From: Thiobacillus sp. 0-1251
Lineage (GTDB): Bacteria > Pseudomonadota > Gammaproteobacteria > Burkholderiales > Thiobacillaceae
Direction: 5' to 3'
Length of the DNA: 64,000 nt
Assembly: GCA_001899305.1 (NCBI GenBank)
Contig: MKWL01000002.1
Span: 124,001-188,000, forward strand
The notes under the pieces: generated by a model
What the model was told of the DNA's origin: nothing
Database searches by the model: none
What the model saw: only the letters and a program-made list of their open reading frames with translations
Shown: positions 20,969-35,226 of the stretch, in pieces
Layout of the letters: each line of letters begins with the position of its first letter
How positions within the stretch are numbered: position 1 is the first letter of the stretch
Position numbers and translations under genes: made by a program

Positions 20969-21002
20969 ATACTAACGGGCGAATATTACAGATATATTTC
21001 AG
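20969..21002 (-). promoter_or_regulatory. Pho box and -10 element of the pst operon
   Basis: On the minus strand, 20985-21002 reads CTGAAATATATCTGTAAT, matching the E. coli PhoB-box consensus CTGTCATAWAWCTGTCAY at 15 of 18 positions, with both CTG half-site heads in place 11 bases apart. Ten bases downstream is TAGTAT (20969-20974, 4 of 6 to TATAAT), the usual Pho promoter geometry in which the box replaces the -35. Phosphate starvation control by PhoB is therefore likely; phoB itself is not in the window. Confidence 0.75.
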
Positions 21003-21011
21003 GACGGGAAA

Positions 21012-22376
21012 TCACCCGCTCGTGGCTGCAGCCTTGACGGCCGTGGCAATTGTTTCAGCCGTATGTCGAACCAGATCGGCGTCGCGCCCTTCCACCATCA
21101 CACGAATCAGCGGCTCGGTCCCGGATGCGCGCAGGACAATCCGGCCACTGCCGTTCAATGCAGCCTCCGCCTCCGCGACCGATGCGCTGACCGCGGATGC
21201 CATATCCAGCTTGAACCCCTTGGCCACCGGTACATTGATCATCACCTGGGGATAGGTCTCCAGATCCGCGGTAAACGCATCCAGGGTTTCGCCCGTCTCA
21301 CGCAGTGCGCGCAGCACCTGCAAGGCCGAAACAATCCCATCGCCGGTAGTGTGCTTGTCCAGACACAAGATGTGGCCGGAGGTTTCTCCGCCCAGCGTCC
21401 AGCCATTGGCATGCAGTCGCTCGAGCACATAACGGTCACCCACTTTGGCACGCTCGAACGGAATCTGGATGCGTGCCAGTGCATGTTCGGTACCGAGATT
21501 GGTCATCAGCGTACCGACCACGCCCCCCTTCATGTAGCCCGTCTGGATGCGATGACGGGCGATGACGTAGACCAGTTGGTCGCCGTCATACACGCGTCCC
21601 TGAGCGTCAGCCATCATCAGCCGGTCGCCATCGCCATCCAGCGCAATGCCCAGATCGGCGCGATGGGCGCGCACTGAGTCGGACAGCGCCTTGGTATGCG
21701 TGGCGCCGCATTCGTCGTTGATATTGAAGCCATTCGGTTCATTGCCGATGGCGATCACCTCGGCCCCCAGCTCGTGCAGCACATGCGGCGCAATGTGATA
21801 GGTCGCGCCATTGGCACAGTCCACCACGATGCGCATCCCTCGTAGATCGAGGTTGTTGGGGAAGGTGCTCTTGCAGAACTCGATGTAACGCGCTGCAGCA
21901 TCCTCGATGCGGCGGGCACGTCCCAGCTGGCGCGCTTCGACGGTCACGATCGGGCTGTCCAACCGCGCTTCGATTGCCTCCTCCACGCTATCCGGCAGCT
22001 TCTGGCCGCTGGCAGAAAAGAACTTGATGCCGTTGTCCTCGAATGGGTTGTGCGACGCCGAGATCACCACGCCGGCCTGCAGACGCAGTGCCCGAGTCAG
22101 ATAGGCCACCGCCGGTGTCGGCATCGGCCCGGTCATCAGCACGTTCACCCCGGCTGCAGTAAAACCGGCCTCCAGCGCAGCTTCCAGCATATAGCCTGAA
22201 ATACGGGTGTCCTTGCCGATCAGTACGGTCGGGTGCTCGTTCGGTGGCAGGCTGCCACGGTCGGCCACCAAAACCTGACCGGCGGCGTAACCCAGACGCA
22301 TCACAAACTCGGGCGTAATGGGCGATTCGCCCACTTTTCCCCGTACGCCGTCGGTACCGAAATATTTACGTCCCAT
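21012..22376 (-). CDS. glmM: Phosphoglucosamine mutase
   Basis: This 454-residue enzyme converts glucosamine 6-phosphate to glucosamine 1-phosphate for peptidoglycan and LPS. The N-terminus is [11 protein letters not shown]; the phosphoserine loop ISASHNP carries Ser108; the metal loop [11 protein letters not shown] and the sugar-binding GGETSGHI follow; the phosphate loop [15 protein letters not shown] is near the end. The ATG at 22376 overlaps the last codons of folP, so the genes are coupled. Confidence 0.97.
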   Translation of the reverse strand: MGRKYFGTDGVRGKVGESPITPEFVMRLGYAAGQVLVADRGSLPPNEHPTVLIGKDTRISGYMLEAALEAGFTAAGVNVLMTGPMPTPAVAYLTRALRLQAGVVISASHNPFEDNGIKFFSASGQKLPDSVEEAIEARLDSPIVTVEARQLGRARRIEDAAARYIEFCKSTFPNNLDLRGMRIVVDCANGATYHIAPHVLHELGAEVIAIGNEPNGFNINDECGATHTKALSDSVRAHRADLGIALDGDGDRLMMADAQGRVYDGDQLVYVIARHRIQTGYMKGGVVGTLMTNLGTEHALARIQIPFERAKVGDRYVLERLHANGWTLGGETSGHILCLDKHTTGDGIVSALQVLRALRETGETLDAFTADLETYPQVMINVPVAKGFKLDMASAVSASVAEAEAALNGSGRIVLRASGTEPLIRVMVEGRDADLVRHTAETIATAVKAAATSG

Positions 22377-23205
22377 CCCCGTATTCCTCCACTGCATTCC
22401 AGATGGCCAATGCATCGCGCATGGCCATTACATTATGTACCCGGAGCAAGCGGGCACCCTGCGCCACCGCCATCAGGTGCGCCGCCACGCCGGCGAATTC
22501 CCGTTCATCCACGACACGCCCTGTCAGGGTGCCCAGCATCGACTTGCGCGACAGTCCAGCCAGTATCGGCACATCCAGCTCAGCCAGCTCTCCCAGATGC
22601 TTCAGCAGCGCCAGGTTGTGTTGCAATGTTTTGCCGAAGCCGAATCCCGGATCGATCACCAGCCGCTCGCGCGCGATCCCGGCGGCCTCACAGACCTGTA
22701 CTCGGGCCCGCAAAAACTGTTTCACCTCATCCACCACGTCGGCATACCGGGGCGACTGCTGCATGCTTTGAGGATCGCCCTGCATGTGCATGAGGCACAC
22801 GGCGGCCCCCGATGCAGCCACTGCCTCCATCGCACCTGGCGCCCGCAGGGCGGCGACATCATTCACCATCCCCGCCCCTGCAGCGAGCGCTGCACGCATC
22901 ACCTCTGGCTTATTGGTATCCACCGATACCAGGCAACCTTCGCGGGCAAGTGCCTCAATCACCGGCACCACGCGCCCGATTTCCTCATCGACCGGTACCG
23001 CTGTCGCGCCGGGGCGGGTCGACTCCCCACCGACGTCAAGGATATCGGCGCCTTGTTCGCTCAGCTTGAGTGCATGGGCAATCGCAGCCTGCGTATCGTG
23101 CAACTGCCCACCGTCCGAGAATGAATCGGGCGTGACATTGACGACCCCCACGATGCGGGGGCGAGAGAGCAGAAGGAGATGCGAACCGGCGCGAAGAACA
23201 GACAT
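22366..23205 (-). CDS. folP: Dihydropteroate synthase
   Basis: This 279-residue TIM-barrel enzyme joins p-aminobenzoate to the pterin in folate synthesis and is the sulfonamide target. Signatures are [15 protein letters not shown] (pterin site), [11 protein letters not shown], the D-T-N-K strand [17 protein letters not shown] and DPGFGFGKT. The ATG at 23203-23205 directly abuts a terminator-like hairpin and has no obvious ribosome site, but no other in-frame start fits. The order rlmE-ftsH-folP-glmM is the same as in E. coli. Confidence 0.95.
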   Translation of the reverse strand: MSVLRAGSHLLLLSRPRIVGVVNVTPDSFSDGGQLHDTQAAIAHALKLSEQGADILDVGGESTRPGATAVPVDEEIGRVVPVIEALAREGCLVSVDTNKPEVMRAALAAGAGMVNDVAALRAPGAMEAVAASGAAVCLMHMQGDPQSMQQSPRYADVVDEVKQFLRARVQVCEAAGIARERLVIDPGFGFGKTLQHNLALLKHLGELAELDVPILAGLSRKSMLGTLTGRVVDEREFAGVAAHLMAVAQGARLLRVHNVMAMRDALAIWNAVEEYGDGT

Positions 23206-23229
23206 AAAAAGAGGGGCCAAAGCCCCTCT
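23206..23229 (-). terminator. Intrinsic terminator after ftsH, abutting the folP start
   Basis: On the minus strand the hairpin AGAGGGGC-TTTG-GCCCCTCT is followed by TTTTT and then at once by the folP ATG. An eight-base GC-rich stem, tetraloop and T-run make a strong intrinsic terminator. It would limit read-through from ftsH into folP and would also occupy the place of a folP ribosome site. Confidence 0.85.
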
Positions 23230-23257
23230 ATTGTAGTGGGTAACGCTGTGTCCCCGC

Positions 23258-25150
<1,893 letters not shown>

Positions 25151-25179
25151 GTTTACTCCTTGGTGCTGAACCCAGCACG

Positions 25180-25196
25180 TTTAGACTCATTCTAAA
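25180..25196. promoter_or_regulatory. Putative operator upstream of ftsH (TTTAGACT palindrome)
   Basis: The plus strand reads TTTAGACTCATTCTAAA, with outer arms TTTAGA/TCTAAA inverted. It lies 29 bases upstream of the ftsH start. The first eight bases are identical to sites before the Fe-S oxidoreductase (46361) and rubrerythrin (46972) genes. A dimeric regulator is implied but not identified; the site also resembles the iron-control element bound by Irr in alphaproteobacteria. Confidence 0.4.
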
Positions 25197-25225
25197 CCCT
25201 ATACTGCCAGCTTGTCACGGCATCA

Positions 25226-25876
25226 TCACGTCTCGCCATCCCGCGCTGCAACAGGGCGGCGTCCCAGCAAATAAACCTCGGTACTGCGGTCGCGCGATGC
25301 GTCGGGTTTGCGGATCAGTACCTGTTCGAATGCCTGTCGCATCCGGGCACGAAAATCCTCAAACCCGACCCCCTGAAACACTTTGACGAGGAAAGCCCCG
25401 TCTGGTTTCAGCCAGTTCACCGCGAAATCAAGCGCCAACTCGCACAATTCATAATGTCGCGCCTGATCGCGCAGCATCACTCCGCTGATATTGGGGGCCA
25501 TATCGCTTAAAACAAGGTCAACCCGCCCAGTGTGCAACTTTTCTTCCAGCCAAGCCAGCGCCGTCCGTTCGGTGAAATCGCCTTCCAGGCTGTCGACGCC
25601 CGCTATCGGCGCCACCGGCAGGAGATCGATTGCCAGGACCCTGCCCTGCTTCTTCATCTTCTGCACGGCCACCTGGCACCAGCTGCCGGGTGCGGCACCC
25701 AGATCCACCACCGTCATGCCGGGCCGCAACAGATGGTCGCGCGTGTCGATTTCCAGCAATTTGTAGGCGGCGCGCGAACGGTAACCATCCTGCTGCGCTT
25801 TCTTGACGTAGGGATCCGTCACGTGCTCGTGCATCCAGGCACTGCCCGATTTGGTTCGCTTTGCTTTCTGCACCAT
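25226..25876 (-). CDS. rlmE: 23S rRNA 2'-O-ribose U2552 methyltransferase
   Basis: At 216 residues this is the FtsJ/RrmJ-type enzyme that methylates U2552 in the ribosomal A-loop. It has SRAAYKLLEID near residue 35, the SAM motif VVDLGAAPGSWCQVA from about 57, VLSDMAPNISG (catalytic Asp) and FLVKVFQG (catalytic Lys). It is upstream of ftsH as in E. coli and divergent from yhbY. Confidence 0.97.
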   Translation of the reverse strand: MVQKAKRTKSGSAWMHEHVTDPYVKKAQQDGYRSRAAYKLLEIDTRDHLLRPGMTVVDLGAAPGSWCQVAVQKMKKQGRVLAIDLLPVAPIAGVDSLEGDFTERTALAWLEEKLHTGRVDLVLSDMAPNISGVMLRDQARHYELCELALDFAVNWLKPDGAFLVKVFQGVGFEDFRARMRQAFEQVLIRKPDASRDRSTEVYLLGRRPVAARDGET

Positions 25877-25917
25877 CTCTATCGGCTACAATCCGCGCTC
25901 AGTTTAAGGAAGATGCA

Positions 25918-26214
25918 ATGAAACCACTCACGCCCGCCCAGCGACAATTCCTCAAGGGCCTGGCCCACAGCCGCCAGCCGGTGGTCATGATCGGTAACCA
26001 GGGGCTGACCGCGGCCGTATTGAAGGAAATCGAACGCGGACTTGATGCGCACGAACTGATCAAGATCAAGGCGGCCAGCGACGAGCCGGACACGCGTCGC
26101 GCCTGGTTGGAGGAAATCTGTACAACCACAGGAGCCGCGCCGGTGCAGCAGATCGGCAAGATATTGGTGATTTATCGCTCTGCCGGCAAGCCTGTGATCG
26201 TCCTGCCGGGTTGA
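25918..26214 (+). CDS. yhbY: CRM-domain RNA-binding protein YhbY
   Basis: The 98-residue single CRM-domain protein is associated with pre-50S ribosomal subunits in E. coli. The GxxG-type loop VVMIGNQGLTAAVLKEIERGLDAHELIKIK is intact. The ATG at 25918 follows AAGGAAGATGCA, a good ribosome site; an in-frame start 57 bases earlier overlaps rlmE and does not fit the family. Divergent yhbY/rlmE is the conserved arrangement, with 41 bases between starts. Confidence 0.95.
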   Translation: MKPLTPAQRQFLKGLAHSRQPVVMIGNQGLTAAVLKEIERGLDAHELIKIKAASDEPDTRRAWLEEICTTTGAAPVQQIGKILVIYRSAGKPVIVLPG

Positions 26215-26231
26215 AATCTGTCCGACGAGGC

Positions 26232-26690
26232 TTATTTCGCCAGCCCCGAACGCCAGACCAGCAACAGCCCCAGCGCGCTCTGAATCAGGTAAAGAATGCT
26301 TGATACCCCATGCCAGCGGGCAAAGCGGTCGGCAAACACGCTTTGCATCACGGCGTGCGGCATGGCCTGATCCTTCAGGCTCTGCATGATGGGCTGGATG
26401 CCGAAATGGCCGGCCAGCGTCAATGCCAGCATCAGCGCCACCGCCCAGAAAAACAAGGTTTTCAGCGCTGCGGCACCATCGCGGGCAAACCGGTAGATCA
26501 GCAGGTAGGCCGCGGCGGCGATACCGATCCACGCCATCACCGCAAACAGCCGGCCAGCCAGCATCCCGGCCAGTTGCTTGTCGCCCAGATTGGCGAACAA
26601 TACCGGCGCGGCGACGTAGCCGGTCGCCCACATGCCACCGATCCACAGCACCAGTAATCCGCCGGCAAGACCGTCCCAGAAACGGCGCAT
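26232..26690 (-). CDS. DUF4149 membrane protein
   Basis: This is a 152-residue protein with four hydrophobic helices: about 9-30, 48-68, 80-100 and 130-148. The start MRRFWDGLAGGLLVLWIGGMW and the G.M...YVAAPVLFANL motif fit DUF4149 (PF13664). Function is unknown. It lies one base after the greA stop, so it is probably the last gene of the carAB-greA transcript. It converges on yhbY. Confidence 0.85.
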   Translation of the reverse strand: MRRFWDGLAGGLLVLWIGGMWATGYVAAPVLFANLGDKQLAGMLAGRLFAVMAWIGIAAAAYLLIYRFARDGAAALKTLFFWAVALMLALTLAGHFGIQPIMQSLKDQAMPHAVMQSVFADRFARWHGVSSILYLIQSALGLLLVWRSGLAK

Positions 26691-26691
26691 G

Positions 26692-27168
26692 CTATTTGTA
26701 CAGCACGTCCAGCACTTCGTATTGACGCACGCCGCCCGGCGCCTGGACGTCAACGCTGTCGCCGGCATATTTGCCGATCAGCGCGCGTGCGATCGGGGAT
26801 GAGACTGAAATCTTGCCCTGCTTGATGTCGGCCTCGTCGTCGCCGACGATCTGATACGTGACGGAATCGCCCGATTCGACGTCTTCCAGTTCGACTGTGG
26901 CGCCGAAAACAATGCGGCCATCCGCATCCAGCGTGGTGGGATCGATGATTTGCGCGTTGGACAGCTTGCCTTCGAGGTCGGCAATGCGGCCTTCGATGAA
27001 CCCTTGCTTTTCCTTGGCGGCATCGTATTCGGCGTTCTCCGACAGGTCACCCTGCGCGCGCGCCTCGGCAATCGCCTGGATCACTGCGGGGCGCTCGACG
27101 CTCTTCAGGTGTTGCAGTTCAACGCGCAATTTCTCTGCGCCCACAACGGTGAGGGGAAATTTGCTCAC
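26692..27168 (-). CDS. greA: Transcription elongation factor GreA
   Basis: This 158-residue factor rescues backtracked RNA polymerase by stimulating transcript cleavage. The N-terminal coiled-coil hairpin carries the acidic tip ([18 protein letters not shown]), followed by the C-terminal FKBP-like domain ending [16 protein letters not shown]. Length matches the family exactly. It lies 17 bases after carB; carB-greA adjacency is common in proteobacteria. Confidence 0.97.
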   Translation of the reverse strand: MSKFPLTVVGAEKLRVELQHLKSVERPAVIQAIAEARAQGDLSENAEYDAAKEKQGFIEGRIADLEGKLSNAQIIDPTTLDADGRIVFGATVELEDVESGDSVTYQIVGDDEADIKQGKISVSSPIARALIGKYAGDSVDVQAPGGVRQYEVLDVLYK

Positions 27169-27185
27169 AAGCTTGCCTTTTCAGT

Positions 27186-30392
<3,207 letters not shown>

Positions 30393-30394
30393 GA

Positions 30395-31534
30395 TCAGTG
30401 TGCTGCGGCGTGATCGGCCATCAGCTGGATAAATCGGTCGAACAGATAACTCATGTCGTGCGGTCCGGGGCTGGCTTCAGGGTGGCCCTGGAAACTGAAC
30501 ACGGGGGCATCGGTGCGGGCCAGGCCCTGCAGCGAGCCATCGAACAAGGAAACGTGGGTGCTGCGCAAGGTCGCCGGCAGGGTTGCCGCATCCACCGCGA
30601 AGCCATGGTTCTGGCTGGTGATCGCCACCCGGCCGCTGTCGAGATCCTTCACAGGGTGGTTGGCGCCGTGGTGGCCAAACTTCATCTTGACGGTCTTGGC
30701 GCCAGAAGCGAGCGCAAGCAATTGATGCCCCAGGCAGATGCCGAACGTGGGAATCTTCGCCGCCACCAGTTCGCCGATCGCCCGGATCGCGTAATCGCAC
30801 GGCTCCGGATCGCCCGGGCCGTTGGAGAGGAAAATGCCGTCCGGCTTCAATGCCAGCGCTTCGGCAGCGGTGGCCGTGGCCGGCAGCACGGTGAGACGGC
30901 AGCCGCGCTCAGCCAGCATGCGCAGGATATTGCGCTTGACGCCGTAATCGAAAGCCACCACATGGAAACGCGGCGCGGCCTGCTGGCTGTAGCCGCGCCC
31001 CAGCTTCCATTCGGTCTCGTTCCATTCATAGGCTTTCGACACGCTCACCACCTTGGCCAGATCCATGCCAGCCAGGCCCGGGAAGGCCCGCGCGGCTTCG
31101 AGCGCCTTGGCTTCGTCCACCGTGCCTGCCATGACGCAGCCGTTTTGCGCCCCCTTTTCGCGCAGGACGCGGGTCAGCCGCCGCGTATCGATGTCGGCGA
31201 TCGCCACGATGTTCTGGCTCTTGAGGTAGTCGGCCAGGGACTGGCCGGCGCGGAAATTCGAATGCAGGCGCGGCAGGTCGCGCACAACCAGACCTGCCGC
31301 ATGAATGCGGTCCGATTCGACGTCCTCGGCATTGACACCGGTATTGCCGATATGCGGATAGGTCAGCGTCACGATCTGGCGCGAGTACGAGGGGTCAGTG
31401 AGAATTTCCTGATAGCCGGTCAATGCGGTGTTGAAGACCACTTCACCGGTTGTGATGCCGTCGGCGCCGATGGACAGGCCGCGAAATACCGAACCGTCAG
31501 CTAGAACAAGGATGGCGGGCTGGGCACGTGACAA
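30395..31534 (-). CDS. carA: Carbamoyl-phosphate synthase small chain (glutaminase)
   Basis: The 379-residue subunit hydrolyses glutamine and tunnels ammonia to CarB. The N-terminal CPSase domain is followed by a class I amidotransferase domain with the nucleophile in [12 protein letters not shown] and the His/Glu pair in [11 protein letters not shown]. Translation starts at TTG (31532-31534), six bases after GGAG; no in-frame ATG fits the family N-terminus. A strong promoter and a leader hairpin precede it. Confidence 0.96.
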   Translation of the reverse strand: MSRAQPAILVLADGSVFRGLSIGADGITTGEVVFNTALTGYQEILTDPSYSRQIVTLTYPHIGNTGVNAEDVESDRIHAAGLVVRDLPRLHSNFRAGQSLADYLKSQNIVAIADIDTRRLTRVLREKGAQNGCVMAGTVDEAKALEAARAFPGLAGMDLAKVVSVSKAYEWNETEWKLGRGYSQQAAPRFHVVAFDYGVKRNILRMLAERGCRLTVLPATATAAEALALKPDGIFLSNGPGDPEPCDYAIRAIGELVAAKIPTFGICLGHQLLALASGAKTVKMKFGHHGANHPVKDLDSGRVAITSQNHGFAVDAATLPATLRSTHVSLFDGSLQGLARTDAPVFSFQGHPEASPGPHDMSYLFDRFIQLMADHAAAH

Positions 31535-31573
31535 GGAGGACTCCGCAAGACGAATGAGCGTGACGCAGGTAAC

Positions 31574-31610
31574 AAAATTCAGGCGAGCCGCTTGCGCGAA
31601 CCCGCCTGAA
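31574..31610 (-). terminator. Hairpin with T-run in the carA leader, possible attenuator
   Basis: On the minus strand TTCAGGCG (31603-31610) pairs with CGCCTGAA (31578-31585), with an inner CGC-GCAA-GCG hairpin closed by a GNRA tetraloop, and TTTT follows at 31574-31577. It lies between the promoter and the carA start codon. The shape is that of an intrinsic terminator, so it may set or regulate read-through into carAB. Confidence 0.5.
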
Positions 31611-31623
31611 CTTGAATGCCGCG

Positions 31624-31652
31624 ATTATAGTCGATTCGCGGCCTGGCTTCAA
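31624..31652 (-). promoter_or_regulatory. Strong sigma-70 promoter of carAB-greA
   Basis: On the minus strand, TTGAAG (31647-31652, 4 of 6) and TATAAT (31624-31629, perfect) are spaced by exactly 17 bases. The predicted start is about 85 bases upstream of the carA start codon, leaving a leader with a stable hairpin. Confidence 0.8.
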
Positions 31653-31689
31653 TGCTTAAGCACGCTTTCCCGCGCGCCTGTCGCCCTGT

Positions 31690-31944
31690 TCAGGGCTGCA
31701 GATGATCCAGGCCGCCATCCATGTCGAGTTCGGTCAATTCGGTGAAGCCGCCGATGCAGGTGCCGTCGACGACAATCTGCGGCACGGTGCGCGCACCGTT
31801 GGTGACGACGGCGAATTCCTTCATCGCCTCGCGGTCGAGATCGATGCGGACTTCGTCGTAGCCGATACCGCGCTTGTCGAGAAAGGCCTTGGCCTTGACG
31901 CAGATGGGACAGGTACCGGTACTGTAGACCTTGACGGCATTCAT
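31690..31944 (-). CDS. grxC: Glutaredoxin, GrxC type, with CPIC active site
   Basis: This is an 84-residue glutaredoxin reducing protein disulfides with glutathione. The thioredoxin fold is complete: KVYSTGTCPICVKAKAFL with the active-site cysteines at 12 and 15, cis-proline in ARTVPQIVVDG, and GGFTELTELD for glutathione contact. The usual active site is CPYC; here Tyr is Ile, and the common GGCDDL is GGFTEL. It lies 22 bases after dapB. Confidence 0.9.
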   Translation of the reverse strand: MNAVKVYSTGTCPICVKAKAFLDKRGIGYDEVRIDLDREAMKEFAVVTNGARTVPQIVVDGTCIGGFTELTELDMDGGLDHLQP

Positions 31945-31966
31945 GGTGCGTTCCTGATTAAAGCGG

Positions 31967-32770
31967 TTAATTCAGATTCAATACGTCGCGCATGTCGTAC
32001 AGACCCGGCGCACGGCCCTGCAGCCACTTGGCAGCGCGCAGCGCCCCCTGGGCGAAGGTGGCGCGGCTGCTGGCCTTGTGGGTGAGCTCGACGCGCTCGC
32101 CGATGCCGGCAAACAACAGCGTGTGATCGCCGACGATATCGCCGCCGCGCACGGTGGCAAAGCCGATGGTTCTGGGATCGCGTTCGCCGGTGACACCCTC
32201 GCGCCCGTAGACGGCGCAACTCGCCAGATCGCGGTCGATCGCCCGTGCAACCGCCTGCCCCAGGCCCAGTGCTGTACCGGAGGGCGCATCGACCTTGTGG
32301 CGATGATGCGCTTCGATGATTTCGATGTCGTAGCCGTCCTGCAGCACCTGGGCAGCAAGTTCGGCCAGTTTCATCAGAAGGTTTACGCCGACGCTCATAT
32401 TGGGCGCGAACACGACAGGAATACGCTGCGCCGCCGCCGCAATATACGCTTTTCCAACCTCATCGAAGCCGGTGGTACCGATGACCAGCGGCACGCCGGC
32501 CTCGACGCAGGCATCGAGATAGCCGAAGGTGGCCTCGGGGCGGGTGAAATCGATCAGCGCATGCATCCCGTGCAGGGCAGCGGCGGGCTGATCCGTCACC
32601 CGCACTCCGCTGGCCGCGCCCCAGGCGGCGCCCGCATCCTGTCCAACCAATGGACTGCCAGGACGGTCGATGGCCGCACCAAGCGTACAGCCGGGATCGG
32701 CCTCCACCGCTTCGAGCAGGGCACGCCCCATCCGTCCGGATACGCCGGCAAGGGCAATCCGCACGCTCAC
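31967..32770 (-). CDS. dapB: 4-hydroxy-tetrahydrodipicolinate reductase
   Basis: The 267-residue enzyme makes tetrahydrodipicolinate for lysine and diaminopimelate. The Rossmann motif [14 protein letters not shown] is at the N-terminus; catalytic His/Lys and substrate-binding residues are in [26 protein letters not shown] and [10 protein letters not shown] also match. Its start overlaps the bamE stop by four bases. Confidence 0.97.
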   Translation of the reverse strand: MSVRIALAGVSGRMGRALLEAVEADPGCTLGAAIDRPGSPLVGQDAGAAWGAASGVRVTDQPAAALHGMHALIDFTRPEATFGYLDACVEAGVPLVIGTTGFDEVGKAYIAAAAQRIPVVFAPNMSVGVNLLMKLAELAAQVLQDGYDIEIIEAHHRHKVDAPSGTALGLGQAVARAIDRDLASCAVYGREGVTGERDPRTIGFATVRGGDIVGDHTLLFAGIGERVELTHKASSRATFAQGALRAAKWLQGRAPGLYDMRDVLNLN

Positions 32771-33846
32771 GGCTGTCCACCTTTCAGGGTCGACAGCACT
32801 TTTTCCTCCACGATCACCCAGCGGCCGTCGCGTTCGATCATGCGCAGCTGCTTGACGGTAGTGTCGTGATACGTGCCAGAGCGGTAGTACTGCTTGAAGT
32901 TCACCGTGGCGGCTCCCTCGCCGGTCTGCTCGACCGAGGGTGAATCGATTCTCACCTCGATGCGGCCCGTTCCGCTCAGCATCTTGCGCTTGCGTGCCTC
33001 CCAGGCAGCGCGGCTGCCACCCTCCGGAACGAAGCTGGTGTCATACGCCGCGAAGTAGGCTGCGCTGTCGTGCTGCATCCAGGCATCGGCCCAGGCATGC
33101 ACCGATTTCAGTACCGGATCGTCGCTGGCTGCCGCTGCATGAGGCTCGGGAAAAGGCGGCACGGCATCCGGCTTGATCTGCGACACGTCGGTTTCGGACT
33201 TCAGGCTCAGTTCGGGAACCGGACGGGGATCGACATAGGCCGGTGCATCCTTCGGGCTCGGCAACGGCGGCACGATGCTGGTTTCGGATGCCGACGGCTC
33301 GGGTTCGGATCGGGCTGCCTGTGCGGCAGGCGCCGCGACGGGCACGGCGGCCACCCATGCAGGTGCGGTCGGTGCCTGGGCTGGCTGGGCTGGCTGGGCA
33401 ACAACTGCTGCAGGCCGGGTTACGGGTTCTTCGGCTGACGCCACCACAGCAGGGGCCGGCATCGCCGCAGGCATGGATGCGGGCTGTCGCGCTGGCTCAA
33501 CGGCCGGCGGGGCGGACTGTGTCGATGGTTCAGGCAAGTCGCCTTCGATGCGTGCCAGCGTATCGCCCTCGAAGATCAGGGTGATGTGCTTTTGCTCGGT
33601 CAGTTTTCCTGCCTTGTAATAGAGGTACACATAATCCCAGCGATCGGTACGGAACGGATCGACGACCAACGGCGTGCCGAGAAGAAAGCGGACTTGCGAA
33701 CGATTCAGCCCCGTCTTCAGGCGGGCGACGTTTTCCTGATCGAGCGCATTACCCTGCTGCACATCGATGTGATGGGGACCGATGTGAAGGCTGGAACAGC
33801 CCGCAAGCAGGCTTAAAAGCAGAGCAGAAATCAGGAATTGACGCAT
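32767..33846 (-). CDS. bamE: BamE outer-membrane lipoprotein fused to an NTF2-like domain
   Basis: This encodes 359 residues, far longer than usual BamE (about 110-180). A lipoprotein signal peptide ends in the lipobox LLAGC at 13-17. The BamE domain covers about 25-105 ([32 protein letters not shown] and [15 protein letters not shown]). Residues about 106-240 are a low-complexity Ala/Pro/Gln linker. Residues about 243-355 form an NTF2/SnoaL-like domain resembling the C-terminal domain of Cds6-type L,D-transpeptidases ([40 protein letters not shown]). bamE divergent from fur is the conserved layout. BamE helps assemble outer-membrane proteins; the extra domain's job is unknown. Confidence 0.88.
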   Translation of the reverse strand: MRQFLISALLLSLLAGCSSLHIGPHHIDVQQGNALDQENVARLKTGLNRSQVRFLLGTPLVVDPFRTDRWDYVYLYYKAGKLTEQKHITLIFEGDTLARIEGDLPEPSTQSAPPAVEPARQPASMPAAMPAPAVVASAEEPVTRPAAVVAQPAQPAQAPTAPAWVAAVPVAAPAAQAARSEPEPSASETSIVPPLPSPKDAPAYVDPRPVPELSLKSETDVSQIKPDAVPPFPEPHAAAASDDPVLKSVHAWADAWMQHDSAAYFAAYDTSFVPEGGSRAAWEARKRKMLSGTGRIEVRIDSPSVEQTGEGAATVNFKQYYRSGTYHDTTVKQLRMIERDGRWVIVEEKVLSTLKGGQP

Positions 33847-33925
33847 AGCCAGGAAACCGGAAAGGTTTGGGCGGTTGGAAAAAAACGTATCATAACGTAT
33901 TCGCGTTCCCGTTCTGGAGACACCA
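33847..33925. promoter_or_regulatory. Divergent promoter region between bamE and fur
   Basis: This 79-base gap must hold both promoters. Towards fur, TTGGAA (33870-33875) and TATTCG (33897-33902) are a weak pair. Towards bamE, TATGAT occurs on the minus strand at about 33889-33894. A symmetrical stretch ACGTATCATAACGTAT is present but does not match a Fur box well, so autoregulation is not supported. Confidence 0.35.
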
Positions 33926-34375
33926 TTGAGCAATCCGTCCGATCTCAAGAACATCGGTCTCAAGGCCACACTGCCCCGCCTGAAGATCCTCGATTTGTTC
34001 GAGCAGAGCAACAAGCGACACATGACGGCCGAGGAGGTGTATCGCCTGCTCTCCGATGAAGGCCAGGATATCGGCCTCGCCACCGTCTACCGCGTGCTGA
34101 CCCAGTTCGAGCAGGCTGGCTTGCTGATGCGGCATCATTTCGACAGCGACAAGGCCGTGTTCGAACTCAACCAGGGCGATCACCACGACCACTTGGTCTG
34201 CCTGCAGTGCGGCAAAGTCGAAGAGTTCTACGACAGCGAAATCGAAAAACGTCAAACCCGCATCGCCAAGGAACGGGGATTTGCCATCCACGACCATTCA
34301 CTGCAGATCTACGCCGACTGCCTCAAGGAAAACTGCCCCAACCGCAAACCGACCGAGTCGCGTCACCGGACATAG
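33926..34375 (+). CDS. fur: Ferric uptake regulator
   Basis: This 149-residue Fe(II)-responsive repressor has an N-terminal winged helix ([49 protein letters not shown]) and the dimerisation/metal domain [20 protein letters not shown] with CxxC; a C-terminal zinc-type cysteine pair spans CLKENC. Translation starts at TTG (33926), well placed after GGAG. Its 3' end overlaps the convergent BtuF-like gene by 13 bases. Confidence 0.97.
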   Translation: MSNPSDLKNIGLKATLPRLKILDLFEQSNKRHMTAEEVYRLLSDEGQDIGLATVYRVLTQFEQAGLLMRHHFDSDKAVFELNQGDHHDHLVCLQCGKVEEFYDSEIEKRQTRIAKERGFAIHDHSLQIYADCLKENCPNRKPTESRHRT

Positions 34376-35226
34376 GGTTGGACCGCCGAGCACAGTTCGG
34401 CTACGCCTTCGATCAGGCGCGGCGTGAGACGATGCAGGCGGTCCGCATCCACCCGTACGAAAGCCTGGTTTCTCACGGCAGGCAGGCGCGTAAAACGCTG
34501 CCACACACGGCGCATGTCGGGTGCATCGGTGCCGCCCACGATCAGCGCCGGCGCGCGCTGCAGCACGGCTTCGCGCGACACCACAGGCGACAATGCCTGC
34601 AGGTCGGCAAACACGTTGCGTGCACCGCATAGCGCCAGCGCATCGGTGATCCAGTGCGTACCTCCCACCGTCATCAGTGGACGGTCCCATACCTGATAGA
34701 ACACGCCAACCGGCGGCTTCTGGCCGGGTCGGACCCGCAGCGCCGCCAGCTGTGCCGAATAATCCCGTGCTGCCGCCTCCCCTTCCCCGGCATGGCCGCT
34801 CACCTGGCCGATCAGGCGCAACAGGCGTGCCACGTCATCGAGCCGGGCCGCCTGGGTCTGCAATACAGGGATGTCCATCTGTTTCAGGCGATGAATGTCT
34901 GCCGCCCGGTTGCCGCCCACCCAGACAACGACCAGATCGGGCTTCAGCGCCAGGATGCGCTCGAAGTTGATGCGGCTGAAATCGCCGACACGCGGCAGTG
35001 ACTGTGCCGCTTTCGGATAATCGCTGGCAGCATCCACGCCCACCACCTGCGATCCGGCGCCCACGGCAAACAGCAGCTCGGTGAGATGCGGCGCCAGCGA
35101 GACGATACGCTGGGGCGGCCGGCTGAATTCAAGTGTCTGCCCGTCATCGTCGTGCAGGCGAAGGGCTGTGGCCTGTGCGGACGCGGCTATCAGCAGGCAC
35201 AGAGCAATGAAGCCGCGAAGGATCAC
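34363..35226 (-). CDS. btuF: BtuF-like cobalamin (or siderophore) binding protein
   Basis: The 287-residue periplasmic binding protein has a signal peptide ([21 protein letters not shown]). The class III binding-protein fold is clear: [36 protein letters not shown] and a long backbone helix. Family members bind B12, haem or ferric siderophores; the adjacent alpha-ribazole phosphatase-like gene favours cobalamin. No BtuC/BtuD genes are nearby. The start overlaps the preceding stop by four bases. Confidence 0.82.
   Translation of the reverse strand: MILRGFIALCLLIAASAQATALRLHDDDGQTLEFSRPPQRIVSLAPHLTELLFAVGAGSQVVGVDAASDYPKAAQSLPRVGDFSRINFERILALKPDLVVVWVGGNRAADIHRLKQMDIPVLQTQAARLDDVARLLRLIGQVSGHAGEGEAAARDYSAQLAALRVRPGQKPPVGVFYQVWDRPLMTVGGTHWITDALALCGARNVFADLQALSPVVSREAVLQRAPALIVGGTDAPDMRRVWQRFTRLPAVRNQAFVRVDADRLHRLTPRLIEGVAELCSAVQPYVR

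Noticed and set aside
33880-33905. Possible Fur box in the bamE-fur gap
   Set aside because: ACGTATCATAACGTAT is partly symmetrical but does not match the GATAATGATAATCATTATC consensus closely enough.
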